Translations under genes and position numbers: made by a program
Shown here: piece by piece, positions 51,764-58,690 of the stretch
Numbering within the stretch: the first letter of the stretch is position 1
Layout of the letters: every line of letters starts with the position of its first letter
Origin: JAGQNT01 sp964426605
Lineage (GTDB): Bacteria > Patescibacteriota > Saccharimonadia > Saccharimonadales > UBA4665
Length of the DNA: 64,000 nucleotides
Assembly (NCBI GenBank): GCA_964426605.1
Contig: CAYRQK010000001.1
Coordinates: 310,001-374,000 of the forward strand
Direction: 5' to 3'
Notes under the pieces: generated by a model
What the model saw: the letters and a program-made list of their open reading frames with translations, nothing else
Database searches by the model: none
What the model was told of the DNA's origin: nothing

Positions 51764-52198
51764 ATGCACCGACACGGATACAAAGGAAGGAAGTTCAGCC
51801 GCGAGCGCGATCAACGTCGTGCCCTCGTGAAAGGGCTTGCCGATTCACTCGTCAAGTACGAGTCCATCGAAACAACCCTCGAAAAGGCCAAAGAAATTGT
51901 GCCTTATGCTGAGAAGTTAGTTACCAAGGCCAAAAAGGGTGATCTTCACAGCCGACGTCAGGTCATTAGTGGCTTACAGACGGTCGCGAGCGCTCACAAA
52001 TTGGTCGACGAAATTGCTCCCAAGCTGACTGGTCGCACTAGTGGTCACTTCCGCATCGTCAAAACGCGTGCCCGCCGTGGCGACAATGCCCAACTAGCCC
52101 GCGTTAGCTTTGTTGACGACCTCACCGAAGCACCTGTTGCTAAGGCGGCCGAACCAGCAGCCAAGAAGCCAGCTACGGCCGCAAAGGAGACCAAATAA
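51764..52198 (+). CDS. rplQ: 50S ribosomal protein L17
   Basis: From ATG 51764 (GGAGGAG upstream) the product is 144 residues: MHRHGYKGRKFSRERDQRRA and LVKGLADSLVKYESIETTLEKA-like core are typical L17. An Ala/Lys/Pro-rich tail of about 25 residues follows. The frame is open upstream through RNA element copy 3, but that is not translated in this model. It shares TAATG with rplM. Confidence 0.96.
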   Translation: MHRHGYKGRKFSRERDQRRALVKGLADSLVKYESIETTLEKAKEIVPYAEKLVTKAKKGDLHSRRQVISGLQTVASAHKLVDEIAPKLTGRTSGHFRIVKTRARRGDNAQLARVSFVDDLTEAPVAKAAEPAAKKPATAAKETK

Positions 52199-52638
52199 TG
52201 AAGACCTATAGCGCGAAACCATCCGACGTAACTCGCGATTGGTATGTCATTGACGCCTCAGAGGCTCCTTTGGGTCGTGTTGCAACGCAGATTGCCACAT
52301 TACTGACTGGCAAGGGTAAACCTCAGTTCACTAGTCATATCGACTGCGGTGATCACGTCATTGTTATCAATACCGACAACCTCAAAGTTACAGGCAAGAA
52401 ATTAGAAGACAAGATCTACTACCGTCATAGCCATTACCCAGGTGGCCTCAAGGAAACCCCGCTGCGCAAGCAAGTGGAGAAAGACTCTACCGAAGTCATT
52501 GTGCGCGCTGTTCGCGGCATGCTACCCGTCAACAAGCTCCGTGACGGCCGCTTGGCTCGTCTCAAAGTCTATAAAGGTGCCGAGCACAACCACGAGGCCC
52601 AAAAGCCCACAACGGTTAAAGTAAAGGAAGCAAAGTAA
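52198..52638 (+). CDS. rplM: 50S ribosomal protein L13
   Basis: The 146-residue L13 (DWYVIDASEAPLGRVATQIA, then VIVRAVRGMLPVNKLRDGRL) is an early assembly protein. It pairs with rpsI as in most bacteria and overlaps it by TAATG. Confidence 0.98.
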   Translation: MKTYSAKPSDVTRDWYVIDASEAPLGRVATQIATLLTGKGKPQFTSHIDCGDHVIVINTDNLKVTGKKLEDKIYYRHSHYPGGLKETPLRKQVEKDSTEVIVRAVRGMLPVNKLRDGRLARLKVYKGAEHNHEAQKPTTVKVKEAK

Positions 52639-53042
52639 TGGCTGATACGAAAGAACACTATCACTACGCACTTGGCCGCCGCAAAAGCTCTACGGCTCGC
52701 GTTCGCCTGACAAACGGCAAAGGTGCTATCACCGTCAACGACAAGTCGGCCGAAGAGTATTTCGCGGGCAGCAAGCAACTGCTCAACGAGCTGTACAAGC
52801 CATTTACGGTCTTAGAGCTTGCCGGTAAGTTTAATGTTAGTGCCAAAGTATCTGGTGGCGGTCACGCCGGCCAGATCGAGGCTGTCCGCCTTGGTATTGC
52901 CAAGGCACTCACCGACGTCAACGAAGACTACAAGAGTACACTAAAGCGTGCCGACTTACTCAGTCGCGACCCTCGTGAGCGCGAACGTAAGAAGTTCGGC
53001 CTCAAGGGTGCCCGCAAGCAACGCCAGTTCACTAAGCGTTAG
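52638..53042 (+). CDS. rpsI: 30S ribosomal protein S9
   Basis: The 134-residue S9 (YALGRRKSSTARVRLTNGKG, then DPRERERKKFGLKGARKQRQ and FTKR) has its conserved C-terminal tail reaching the P-site tRNA. It is the last gene of the ribosomal block and is followed by a terminator. Confidence 0.98.
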   Translation: MADTKEHYHYALGRRKSSTARVRLTNGKGAITVNDKSAEEYFAGSKQLLNELYKPFTVLELAGKFNVSAKVSGGGHAGQIEAVRLGIAKALTDVNEDYKSTLKRADLLSRDPRERERKKFGLKGARKQRQFTKR

Positions 53043-53066
53043 TACTTGCGTACTTACCGCATAGCA

Positions 53067-53089
53067 AGGAGCCTCTCGGGGCTCTTTTG
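53067..53089 (+). terminator. Terminator after rpsI
   Basis: GAGCC (53069-53073) pairs with GGCTC (53080-53084), followed by TTTT. The stem is short but GC-rich. Confidence 0.65.
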
Positions 53090-53105
53090 TTATTCTAATG
53101 AGTTT

Positions 53106-53134
53106 TTGCAAACTATTGACACAGGGTGTATATT
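53106..53134 (+). promoter_or_regulatory. Promoter of a short leaderless transcript
   Basis: TTGCAA (53106-53111), 17 bp, TATATT (53129-53134), then 7 bp to an ATG at 53142. A TTGACA within the spacer is out of register. Confidence 0.6.
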
Positions 53135-53141
53135 AGTACGC

Positions 53142-53249
53142 ATGTCAATAGTCAAACAAATCGTCCACCAGATTAATCGCATTATGTGCTGGTTTACCGT
53201 CAAGCGTTATGCTGCTGTGGCGATTTGTTCTGTGCGCTCGAGCCGATAA
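53142..53249 (+). CDS. Candidate 35-aa small protein between its own promoter and terminator
   Basis: A 35-codon frame (MSIVKQIVHQINRIMCWF, ending CSVRSSR) begins 7 bp after a good -10 and ends 18 bp before a strong terminator, so the whole transcript would be about 155 nt. The peptide is basic and amphipathic with two cysteines. It contains one Trp and lies upstream of trpS, but a single Trp codon is weak evidence for a leader peptide. A small RNA is the alternative. Confidence 0.4.
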   Translation: MSIVKQIVHQINRIMCWFTVKRYAAVAICSVRSSR

Positions 53250-53267
53250 ACTCGAACTTACTGGAGA

Positions 53268-53297
53268 AACCGTCACCAGCCAAGGTGACGGTTTTTT
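53268..53297 (+). terminator. Strong intrinsic terminator upstream of trpS
   Basis: AACCGTCACC (53268-53277) and GGTGACGGTT (53284-53293) form a perfect 10-bp stem with a 6-nt loop, followed by T to 53297. Confidence 0.9.
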
Positions 53298-53318
53298 AAT
53301 ATGTAAGAGGGAAATGTG

Positions 53319-53513
53319 ATGTCAGTCCTAGAACAATTGCAAAATCAAGATCGACCCCCCGATGCCTTAATTGAGGCGTTGGGTATAGTCGCAGCGTGGG
53401 AGCAGGGCGCGAGCATATCGAGTCCAGAAGCGCTGGCGGTGACAATATACCTGCAACGGGCGGTCGTGAACCGCCAAGTCGGTGCTGCCGCATTGACATT
53501 AACTGAGGTATAA
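53319..53513 (+). CDS. Uncharacterised small protein upstream of trpS (64 aa)
   Basis: ATG 53319 has AGAGGG 7 nt upstream. The 64-residue product (MSVLEQLQNQDRPPDALIEA onward) is helical and not recognised. Its stop codon TAA is contained within the TATAAT box that precedes trpS. Confidence 0.55.
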   Translation: MSVLEQLQNQDRPPDALIEALGIVAAWEQGASISSPEALAVTIYLQRAVVNRQVGAAALTLTEV

Positions 53514-53523
53514 TAGGGAGAAT

Positions 53524-54555
53524 ATGAGTAAACCTGTTATTTTAACCGGGCTCCGTGCCAACAATGATCTACACATTGGTAATTATTTTGGTGCACTGCT
53601 GCCACTGATTGACATGGCCAAAAGCCGGGCCGATGAGTTCGAGATCAATTTGTTTGTACCTGATCTGCACAGTTTTACGACGCCGATCGATCATAGCCAA
53701 CTACAGGCTCAAATTCTGCACAACCTGAAACTATTTGTGGCTGCCAGCTTGCCGCTGGATAACGACAGTATTCACATCTATCGACAGAGCTACATTCCAG
53801 CTCACTCCGAACTGACGTGGATTCTTGATAATTTCACTGGTTTCGGTGAAATGAGTCGCATGACCCAGTTCAAGGATAAGTCAGCCAAGTTGGGCAATGA
53901 TCGCACCAGCGTCGGTTTGTTCAACTACCCCGTGCTGATGGCGGCTGATATTTTGCTGTATGGCGCTGCGTATGTGCCAGTTGGTGATGACCAGAGTCAG
54001 CACTTAGAATTTGCTCGTGATATTGCCGAGCGGTTGAATAATCGTTTTGGTGAGTTATTTGTGGTGCCAAAACCAGTCAAACAACAACACGAATTTTTTG
54101 GCACAGACCAAGGTCTACGCATCAAAGACTTGCAAGACCCGAGTCGTAAAATGAGCAAAAGCGACGAGAGCAGTAAGGGTATTATATTCTTGGGTGACAG
54201 CCCGGACGAAGCTGCCAAAAAGGTCATGTCTGCCGCTACCGACTCGCTGGGTTCGGTTGAGTATAACCTCGAAACACAGCCTGGTATCAGTAACCTGCTG
54301 CAAATCCACGCATTATTATCGAATGAGTCACTCGATGCTGTCATTGCGCATTACGAAGGTCAAACAAGCTACGGCGACCTCAAGAAAGAAGTCGCCCACC
54401 AAGTTGCTGAGTTCCTGGCTGACTTCCAGACCAAACTGGCGGCCGTTGACGAAGCTGCGCTTATAACCAAACTCGAAGCCGACGAGACGGCCATGAATGA
54501 AAAGGCTAACGCCACCCTCCTGAAGGTTCAAAAAGCCGTCGGCCTTCGCCCCTAA
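53524..54555 (+). CDS. trpS: Tryptophanyl-tRNA synthetase
   Basis: The 343-residue class I synthetase has HIGN (17-20) as its HIGH motif and KMSKS (209-213). TrpRS-typical segments GFGEMSRMTQFKDKS and NYPVLMAADILLY are present. Length is normal. TATAAT (53509-53514) lies 9 bp before the ATG, and a weak GGGAG overlaps that gap, so it may be read from a near-leaderless mRNA or with the upstream small gene. Confidence 0.97.
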   Translation: MSKPVILTGLRANNDLHIGNYFGALLPLIDMAKSRADEFEINLFVPDLHSFTTPIDHSQLQAQILHNLKLFVAASLPLDNDSIHIYRQSYIPAHSELTWILDNFTGFGEMSRMTQFKDKSAKLGNDRTSVGLFNYPVLMAADILLYGAAYVPVGDDQSQHLEFARDIAERLNNRFGELFVVPKPVKQQHEFFGTDQGLRIKDLQDPSRKMSKSDESSKGIIFLGDSPDEAAKKVMSAATDSLGSVEYNLETQPGISNLLQIHALLSNESLDAVIAHYEGQTSYGDLKKEVAHQVAEFLADFQTKLAAVDEAALITKLEADETAMNEKANATLLKVQKAVGLRP

Positions 54556-54558
54556 AGG

Positions 54559-55110
54559 TTATTCGGAAAGAGATGTAATCAAGCGGCCCAACAGGGTCAT
54601 GTCTTCGGGTGTAATACTGCGAGTCTGTCGCTCGATATGTTGAGTTGATGACTCCTCTTGCGTGACCGTGTTATTAATATTGTGGTTGAGAGTACGGACG
54701 CTGTTGGGCATGGGAAGCGTCTTTGAGGCGTGATAGACCAGTTGTCCGAGCGTGCTCTCATGATACGATACGTCTTCTTTTAGGATATATTGAAGATTAC
54801 GGCGGAGGCCCGCCTTGGTGTAATTTCGTAACTCGACTTTGACCCAGTTGACGTCCCATTTGTCTGCGCTGCTAGTGCGCGTCACGACATCAATTTCGTC
54901 GTAACTATCGTTTCCTTGCAGAATGTGGCTCGTCATTGTATCGGCAATGCTAGTTTCGCGGAAGGTTCGTGGTATACCGTCGGCGATGATTTGATATGTG
55001 TCAACAAACAGACGCGAGTTTGACATGAGCGCATGTTGCAAGCCCCTGAAGACTAAGCCTAGTTCTTCTTGAGCTGGTACATATTCTCCAACGTTTTCAG
55101 GGGAAGACAT
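54559..55110 (-). CDS. Uncharacterised protein (183 aa)
   Basis: This 183-residue minus-strand gene is convergent with trpS, with only 3 bp between the two stops. No family is recognised; it is soluble and mixed alpha/beta by composition, without cysteine. TATTAT (55117-55122 on the minus strand) ends 6 bp before its ATG, a leaderless arrangement that supports a real gene. Confidence 0.6.
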   Translation of the reverse strand: MSSPENVGEYVPAQEELGLVFRGLQHALMSNSRLFVDTYQIIADGIPRTFRETSIADTMTSHILQGNDSYDEIDVVTRTSSADKWDVNWVKVELRNYTKAGLRRNLQYILKEDVSYHESTLGQLVYHASKTLPMPNSVRTLNHNINNTVTQEESSTQHIERQTRSITPEDMTLLGRLITSLSE

Positions 55111-55190
55111 ACTAAAATAATATCATATTCGTCTTATAATGCAATTTGGCGCTCGTTATTCACCGCCACCTCTGTTAGAATGATAGTAAT

Positions 55191-56045
55191 ATGAGTAACC
55201 TAGAAATTAGTCGAGCACAGCGGCTTGATCAAAAAGTTATAGAATTGATCCCACAATTGAGCCGGTCATCGGCGACGAAGCTTGTCGATGGTGGCAAGGT
55301 GACTGTGAACGGCGCAGTCATTCAGAAGGGTGGCTACAAACTGCGTCCCGGTGATGCGGTGGTCGTAGATTACGATATCAAGGAGCTAGAAGCTATTCCC
55401 GATATTGAGCTCCAGGTACTGTACGAGGATGATGATTGTGTTGTCGTCGTGAAGCCATTGGGTTTACTCAGCCACAGTAAGGGCGAATTCAATATGGAAC
55501 CAACTGTGGAGACCTGGTTGCGTAGTCGTACTAAGTTAACGGGAGCGCGAGCTGGCATTGTGCATCGCTTAGACCGGGCGACATCGGGTGTAATGATCTG
55601 TGCCAAGACGCCGGAGGCACTCAAATGGTTACAACGTCAGTTTGCGCAGCGCAGGACCAAGAAAACCTATTTTGCGGTGGTGAGCGGCACGCTCAAGGAA
55701 AACGAAGCCATTATTGATATGCCAATAGAGCGTAATCCCAAGGCCCCAGCTACGTTTCGGGTTGGCGTCAACGGCAAAGAGGCCCAGACAACATACCGTG
55801 TAGTACGGTCTGACGCCACACATGCATTGCTAGAATTAAAACCCAGAACTGGGCGGACACACCAATTGCGAGTACATTTGGCACATCTGGGACACCCTAT
55901 TGTGGGTGATACGCTGTATGGTGGGCAGCCCAACGAACGCCTTATGTTGCACGCCGCAAGCCTGGAGTTAACGTTGCCTAGTCGTGAACGTCAGACGTTC
56001 GAAGCACCGTTGCCCAGAATGTTTGAGGATATGGTTCGTGGATAG
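55191..56045 (+). CDS. rluD: RluA/RluD-family rRNA pseudouridine synthase
   Basis: The 284-residue protein has an N-terminal S4 domain (about 10-60) and the catalytic HRLDRATSG motif with Asp128, then KPRTGRTHQLRVHLAHLGHP. It isomerises uridines in 23S rRNA; the exact target cannot be set from sequence. TAGAAT (55176-55181) is 9 bp before the ATG. Its 3' end overlaps the next gene. Confidence 0.92.
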   Translation: MSNLEISRAQRLDQKVIELIPQLSRSSATKLVDGGKVTVNGAVIQKGGYKLRPGDAVVVDYDIKELEAIPDIELQVLYEDDDCVVVVKPLGLLSHSKGEFNMEPTVETWLRSRTKLTGARAGIVHRLDRATSGVMICAKTPEALKWLQRQFAQRRTKKTYFAVVSGTLKENEAIIDMPIERNPKAPATFRVGVNGKEAQTTYRVVRSDATHALLELKPRTGRTHQLRVHLAHLGHPIVGDTLYGGQPNERLMLHAASLELTLPSRERQTFEAPLPRMFEDMVRG

Positions 56046-56895
56046 CTTGTTGCACGTCAAGACCAAGCAAGGCATTGAGGCACTCTTGACTCGGCCGGCC
56101 CACGCCAGTGCATTCATAGGGCAATCGGGTCTTGGTGTAGGCTCGTTACTGCATGATGTAGCCAAGCGCTTGTTGGGCCTCAGCGGCGCACTCACGGTCC
56201 ACGAGGACCGACTTTTGGTCGTGCAGACAAGCGAGTCAACGATTGGCATTGATGATATTCGTGCTATTCAGCACTTTTTGAGCCTCAGATCGACTGGTCA
56301 CGATGCCATCAACAGGGTGGTTATTATTGAGAACGCTGAACGTATGAGCGTAGAGGCGCAGAATGCGTTATTGAAGACTATCGAAGAGCCACCGGCCGAC
56401 AGTGTACTGCTGCTGGGTGTACCCAGTGTCCAGTCGTTACTCCCGACCATTATGTCTCGGGCCCAGGCATTACCGGTGCTCAAACCGGAGCTTAGCGCCA
56501 CCAAGACTCATCTGATGGAAGAATTTTCGGCGGCTGAGGTGGAGCGTGCGCTTGTCATGAGCGACGGTTTGCCGGCGCTCGCCGAGGCCATGTTACGGCA
56601 AGGGCAGAACCACCCGCTTACGCAGGCGGCGCAGCAGGCTCGTACATTCCTGAAGGCGACTGTATTCGAGCGTCTGTGCATGGTAGACGGGCTTGCTAAG
56701 CAGCGGCAAGAGTCACGTAATATGTGTGATATGTTGGCTCGTATGGCCGGTGTCGCGCTGCAAAAGAGTAGTTTGTCCACGAATCAACAGCACACCTGGC
56801 AGAAAATCATGCGAGAAGCGACAAATGCCGGACAGCTGTTGGATGGTTACGCTCAGCCCAAACTGGTTCTGAGCGCATTATGCCTAAGAATCTAA
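56038..56895 (+). CDS. holB: DNA polymerase III delta-prime-like clamp loader subunit
   Basis: From GTG 56038, which overlaps the rluD stop by 8 bp, the product is 285 residues. It has the clamp-loader layout: a P-loop-like GQSGLGVGS that lacks the Walker lysine, the VVIIENAERMSVEAQNALLK segment and the delta-prime signature KTIEEPPADSVLLLG, then SRAQ in place of the SRC motif. Loss of ATP binding is known in delta-prime proteins. No zinc-binding cysteines are present. The frame is open upstream inside rluD. Confidence 0.85.
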   Translation: MDSLLHVKTKQGIEALLTRPAHASAFIGQSGLGVGSLLHDVAKRLLGLSGALTVHEDRLLVVQTSESTIGIDDIRAIQHFLSLRSTGHDAINRVVIIENAERMSVEAQNALLKTIEEPPADSVLLLGVPSVQSLLPTIMSRAQALPVLKPELSATKTHLMEEFSAAEVERALVMSDGLPALAEAMLRQGQNHPLTQAAQQARTFLKATVFERLCMVDGLAKQRQESRNMCDMLARMAGVALQKSSLSTNQQHTWQKIMREATNAGQLLDGYAQPKLVLSALCLRI

Positions 56896-56916
56896 GTTTG
56901 CTATACTGTAGTTCAT

Positions 56917-57570
56917 ATGTTTGAGCTTTCGCTAGTAGCTATTTTTGGCTGGCTTAGCTATCACAACTCACGGATCCGCGACGACGAATTTGCCGACGTC
57001 TCGCGTAAAGTTGGCGACCGCATTGGTAAGCTCTGGGACATCGCCCATCAAGGTATGCGTGAGAATCGTTTCTTGCGTGCCGAGAAAGCACTACTGACTA
57101 TTCTAAAAATTGACGAGAAGAATGCAGCTGCCTATAACCGCCTGGGTATCTTGTATGCCAAGCAAAAGGAATATAAAGACGCTATCGACTGTTTTGAGAT
57201 TGCTAGTAGTATCGAAGCAACGGCCTCTAGCTTGCACAATCTAGGCCTTATTTATTACGAGACCGAGAACTACGACAAGGCGGCAGTAGCGTTCGAACAG
57301 GCACTCAAGCAAGAAGAAGGTTTGGCCGCCCGCCACGTGGCTTATGCTAAGGTTATCGAGAAGCTGGGCAATGAAAAACTGATGTTCCAGGAGCTGGAAC
57401 GGGCTGTTGAGCTCGAACCAAATAAAGAAACGTATACGCTGCTACTCAAAGAGTATGAATCGCACAATCGTCCAGAAGATGCCGATCTCGTTCGTGACAA
57501 ACTTAAGAGCATGATAGTGAGTTCTAGCCGACCCAAGCGCACCAAGCGTCCACGTCGTGTTGTCGTATAA
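56917..57570 (+). CDS. TPR-repeat protein with N-terminal hydrophobic segment
   Basis: The 217-residue protein has a short hydrophobic N-terminus (about 1-14) and about four tetratricopeptide repeats between residues 45 and 185 (for example AAAYNRLGILYAKQKEYKDA, then SSLHNLGLIYYETENYDKAA). It ends in a very basic tail (RPKRTKRPRRVVV). TPR proteins act as protein-protein scaffolds; the partner is unknown. TATACT (56902-56907) lies 9 bp before the ATG. Confidence 0.8.
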   Translation: MFELSLVAIFGWLSYHNSRIRDDEFADVSRKVGDRIGKLWDIAHQGMRENRFLRAEKALLTILKIDEKNAAAYNRLGILYAKQKEYKDAIDCFEIASSIEATASSLHNLGLIYYETENYDKAAVAFEQALKQEEGLAARHVAYAKVIEKLGNEKLMFQELERAVELEPNKETYTLLLKEYESHNRPEDADLVRDKLKSMIVSSSRPKRTKRPRRVVV

Positions 57571-57593
57571 CGTTCCCCGATAATTTCGACAAT

Positions 57594-57623
57594 TTGCCAA
57601 GGTACCTCTGTTTTTGTTACACT
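57594..57623 (+). promoter_or_regulatory. Promoter of tRNA-Thr(UGU)-tRNA-Tyr
   Basis: TTGCCA (57594-57599), 18 bp, TACACT (57618-57623). The predicted start is near 57630, about 11 nt before the tRNA 5' end. Confidence 0.55.
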
Positions 57624-57640
57624 TGCTTAGGTATTTTCTT

Positions 57641-57716
57641 GCCACCTTAGCTCAGCTGGTAGAGCAACGGTTTTGTAAACCGTAGGTCGTCGGTTCGAGC
57701 CCGACAGGTGGCTCCA
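57641..57716 (+). tRNA. tRNA-Thr (anticodon UGU)
   Basis: Acceptor GCCACCT/AGGTGGC, anticodon stem ACGGT/ACCGT with loop TTTGTAA (anticodon TGT), standard D and T arms (GGTTCGAGC), and encoded CCA at 57714-57716. Confidence 0.97.
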
Positions 57717-57728
57717 GCTAATACATGC

Positions 57729-57813
57729 GCAGGGTTAGTGAAGCGGTCAAACACGGCTGACTGTAAATCAGCTCCCTACGGGTTCGGGGGTTCGAATCCC
57801 TCACCCTGCACCA
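57729..57813 (+). tRNA. tRNA-Tyr (anticodon GUA)
   Basis: Acceptor GCAGGGT/ACCCTGC, anticodon stem GCTGA/TCAGC with loop CTGTAAA (anticodon GTA), a long variable arm typical of bacterial tRNA-Tyr, and encoded CCA at 57811-57813. It follows tRNA-Thr by 12 nt and shares its transcript. Confidence 0.97.
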
Positions 57814-57821
57814 AACCAAGA

Positions 57822-57845
57822 GTCCAGCTATAGGCTGGGCTTTTC
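57822..57845 (+). terminator. Terminator of the tRNA-Thr-tRNA-Tyr unit
   Basis: CCAGC (57824-57828) pairs with GCTGG (57834-57838), extended by one more G-C pair, then TTTT at 57841-57844. Confidence 0.7.
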
Positions 57846-57890
57846 GTTTGGCCCGTACGTGAAGTGATCCGAACGCACAAGTGCTAGTGA

Positions 57891-57952
57891 TACTCAACCG
57901 CTCTTGTGGGACCATGGAAGCGTTATGGAGTGCTTCAGACCTCAGTTGAGTA
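57891..57952 (+). other. Inverted repeat in the gap between tRNA-Tyr and tRNA-Thr(GGU)
   Basis: TACTCAAC (57891-57898) and GTTGAGTA (57945-57952) pair perfectly, with an inner GAAGC/GCTTC pairing. There is no T-run and no convincing ORF. It may be a structured RNA or a decayed tRNA-like remnant; I see no clear assignment. Confidence 0.25.
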
Positions 57953-57975
57953 CATTGCTCCAAAGTAGGTGAATC

Positions 57976-58004
57976 TTGGCATTATCTCTGTTATTTGCTA
58001 CAAT
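57976..58004 (+). promoter_or_regulatory. Promoter of tRNA-Thr(GGU)
   Basis: TTGGCA (57976-57981), 17 bp, TACAAT (57999-58004). The predicted start is near 58011, 8 nt before the tRNA. Confidence 0.7.
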
Positions 58005-58018
58005 CACACAGTTATCGT

Positions 58019-58093
<75 letters not shown>

Positions 58094-58209
58094 GATAGTC
58101 CAGAGTAAGAATACTCATAGTCATGAACATGTGCTGTGGTGTTATATGGGGATGTGCTTGAGAACAACTTTATGTTTCTACAGAAGGCCGCAAGGCTAAA
58201 GCACCAGAT

Positions 58210-58240
58210 AACCCCGCAGACAGAGCGGGGTTAGTTTTAG
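58210..58240 (+). terminator. Terminator downstream of tRNA-Thr(GGU)
   Basis: AACCCCGC (58210-58217) and GCGGGGTT (58225-58232) form an 8-bp stem with a 7-nt loop, followed by AGTTTT. Confidence 0.75.
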
Positions 58241-58372
58241 GGTAGGGTACTTGGCAGAAGCGTACATATATTGTAGGCAAGCACTACAACTGGGACCTGT
58301 AAAATTATCCTTCTTGCGAGGAAGATAAAGAATGGCGGTTTGATTAACCGCTACTTTTGTATCCTGAGACGG

Positions 58373-58401
58373 TTTACAGATGGTCTGGCATCTGTTAGGA
58401 T
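58373..58401 (+). promoter_or_regulatory. rpmG promoter
   Basis: TTTACA (58373-58378), 17 bp, TAGGAT (58396-58401); the leader is about 29 nt without a Shine-Dalgarno. Confidence 0.6.
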
Positions 58402-58436
58402 AGAAAAGACTGAACGTATAAAGGTAATCAAACATT

Positions 58437-58640
58437 ATGGCAAAGAAAAGCGACAAGCGTAAATTAATTGGGCTCGTATCCGAGGAAAGCGGTGAGCGTA
58501 TTTACTACACCAGCAAAAACAGCATGAACACGCCGGACAAGCTGAGCCTCAAGAAGTACAGCCCTAAGCTGCGCAAGCACGTGGTGTTCACGGAGACCAA
58601 GAAAAACCTTGGTCGCAATGAAGTCAAGCCCAAGAAATAG
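58437..58640 (+). CDS. rpmG: 50S ribosomal protein L33, zinc-free form
   Basis: The 67-residue product contains IYYTSKNSMNTPDKLSLKKY and SPKLRKHVVFTETK, closely matching the layout of E. coli-type L33 ([20 protein letters not shown]). It has no cysteine, so the CxxC zinc pair of the other L33 type is missing. The C-terminal extension is about ten residues longer than in E. coli. It is a single-gene unit. Confidence 0.92.
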   Translation: MAKKSDKRKLIGLVSEESGERIYYTSKNSMNTPDKLSLKKYSPKLRKHVVFTETKKNLGRNEVKPKK

Positions 58641-58653
58641 CGTCAAGATTACG

Positions 58654-58690
58654 CAGTAAAACAGCCGGTCATACACCGGCTGTTTTACTG
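58654..58690. terminator. Bidirectional terminator between rpmG and the GH15 gene
   Basis: CAGTAAAACAGCCGG (58654-58668) and CCGGCTGTTTTACTG (58676-58690) form a perfect 15-bp stem with a 7-nt loop and T/A tracts on both arms. The stop codon of the minus-strand GH15 gene (58685-58687) lies inside the stem. Confidence 0.92.

Larger units (their letters stand above)
58094..58436 (+). other. 343-bp non-coding gap between tRNA-Thr(GGU) and rpmG
   Basis: No convincing gene is present. It holds a possible structured RNA (58154-58204: GTGCTT pairs with AAGCAC around a GCC-GCAA-GGC hairpin). An intrinsic terminator follows (AACCCCGC 58210-58217 with GCGGGGTT 58225-58232). A GCGGTT/AACCGC hairpin lies near 58345-58361, and the rpmG promoter comes last. 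A minus-strand ORF spanning part of it looks accidental. Confidence 0.5.

Noticed and set aside
53142..53249. Trp leader peptide controlling trpS by classical attenuation
   Set aside because: Only one Trp codon is present, and another small gene and a new -10 box lie between the terminator and trpS; kept only as an open alternative.
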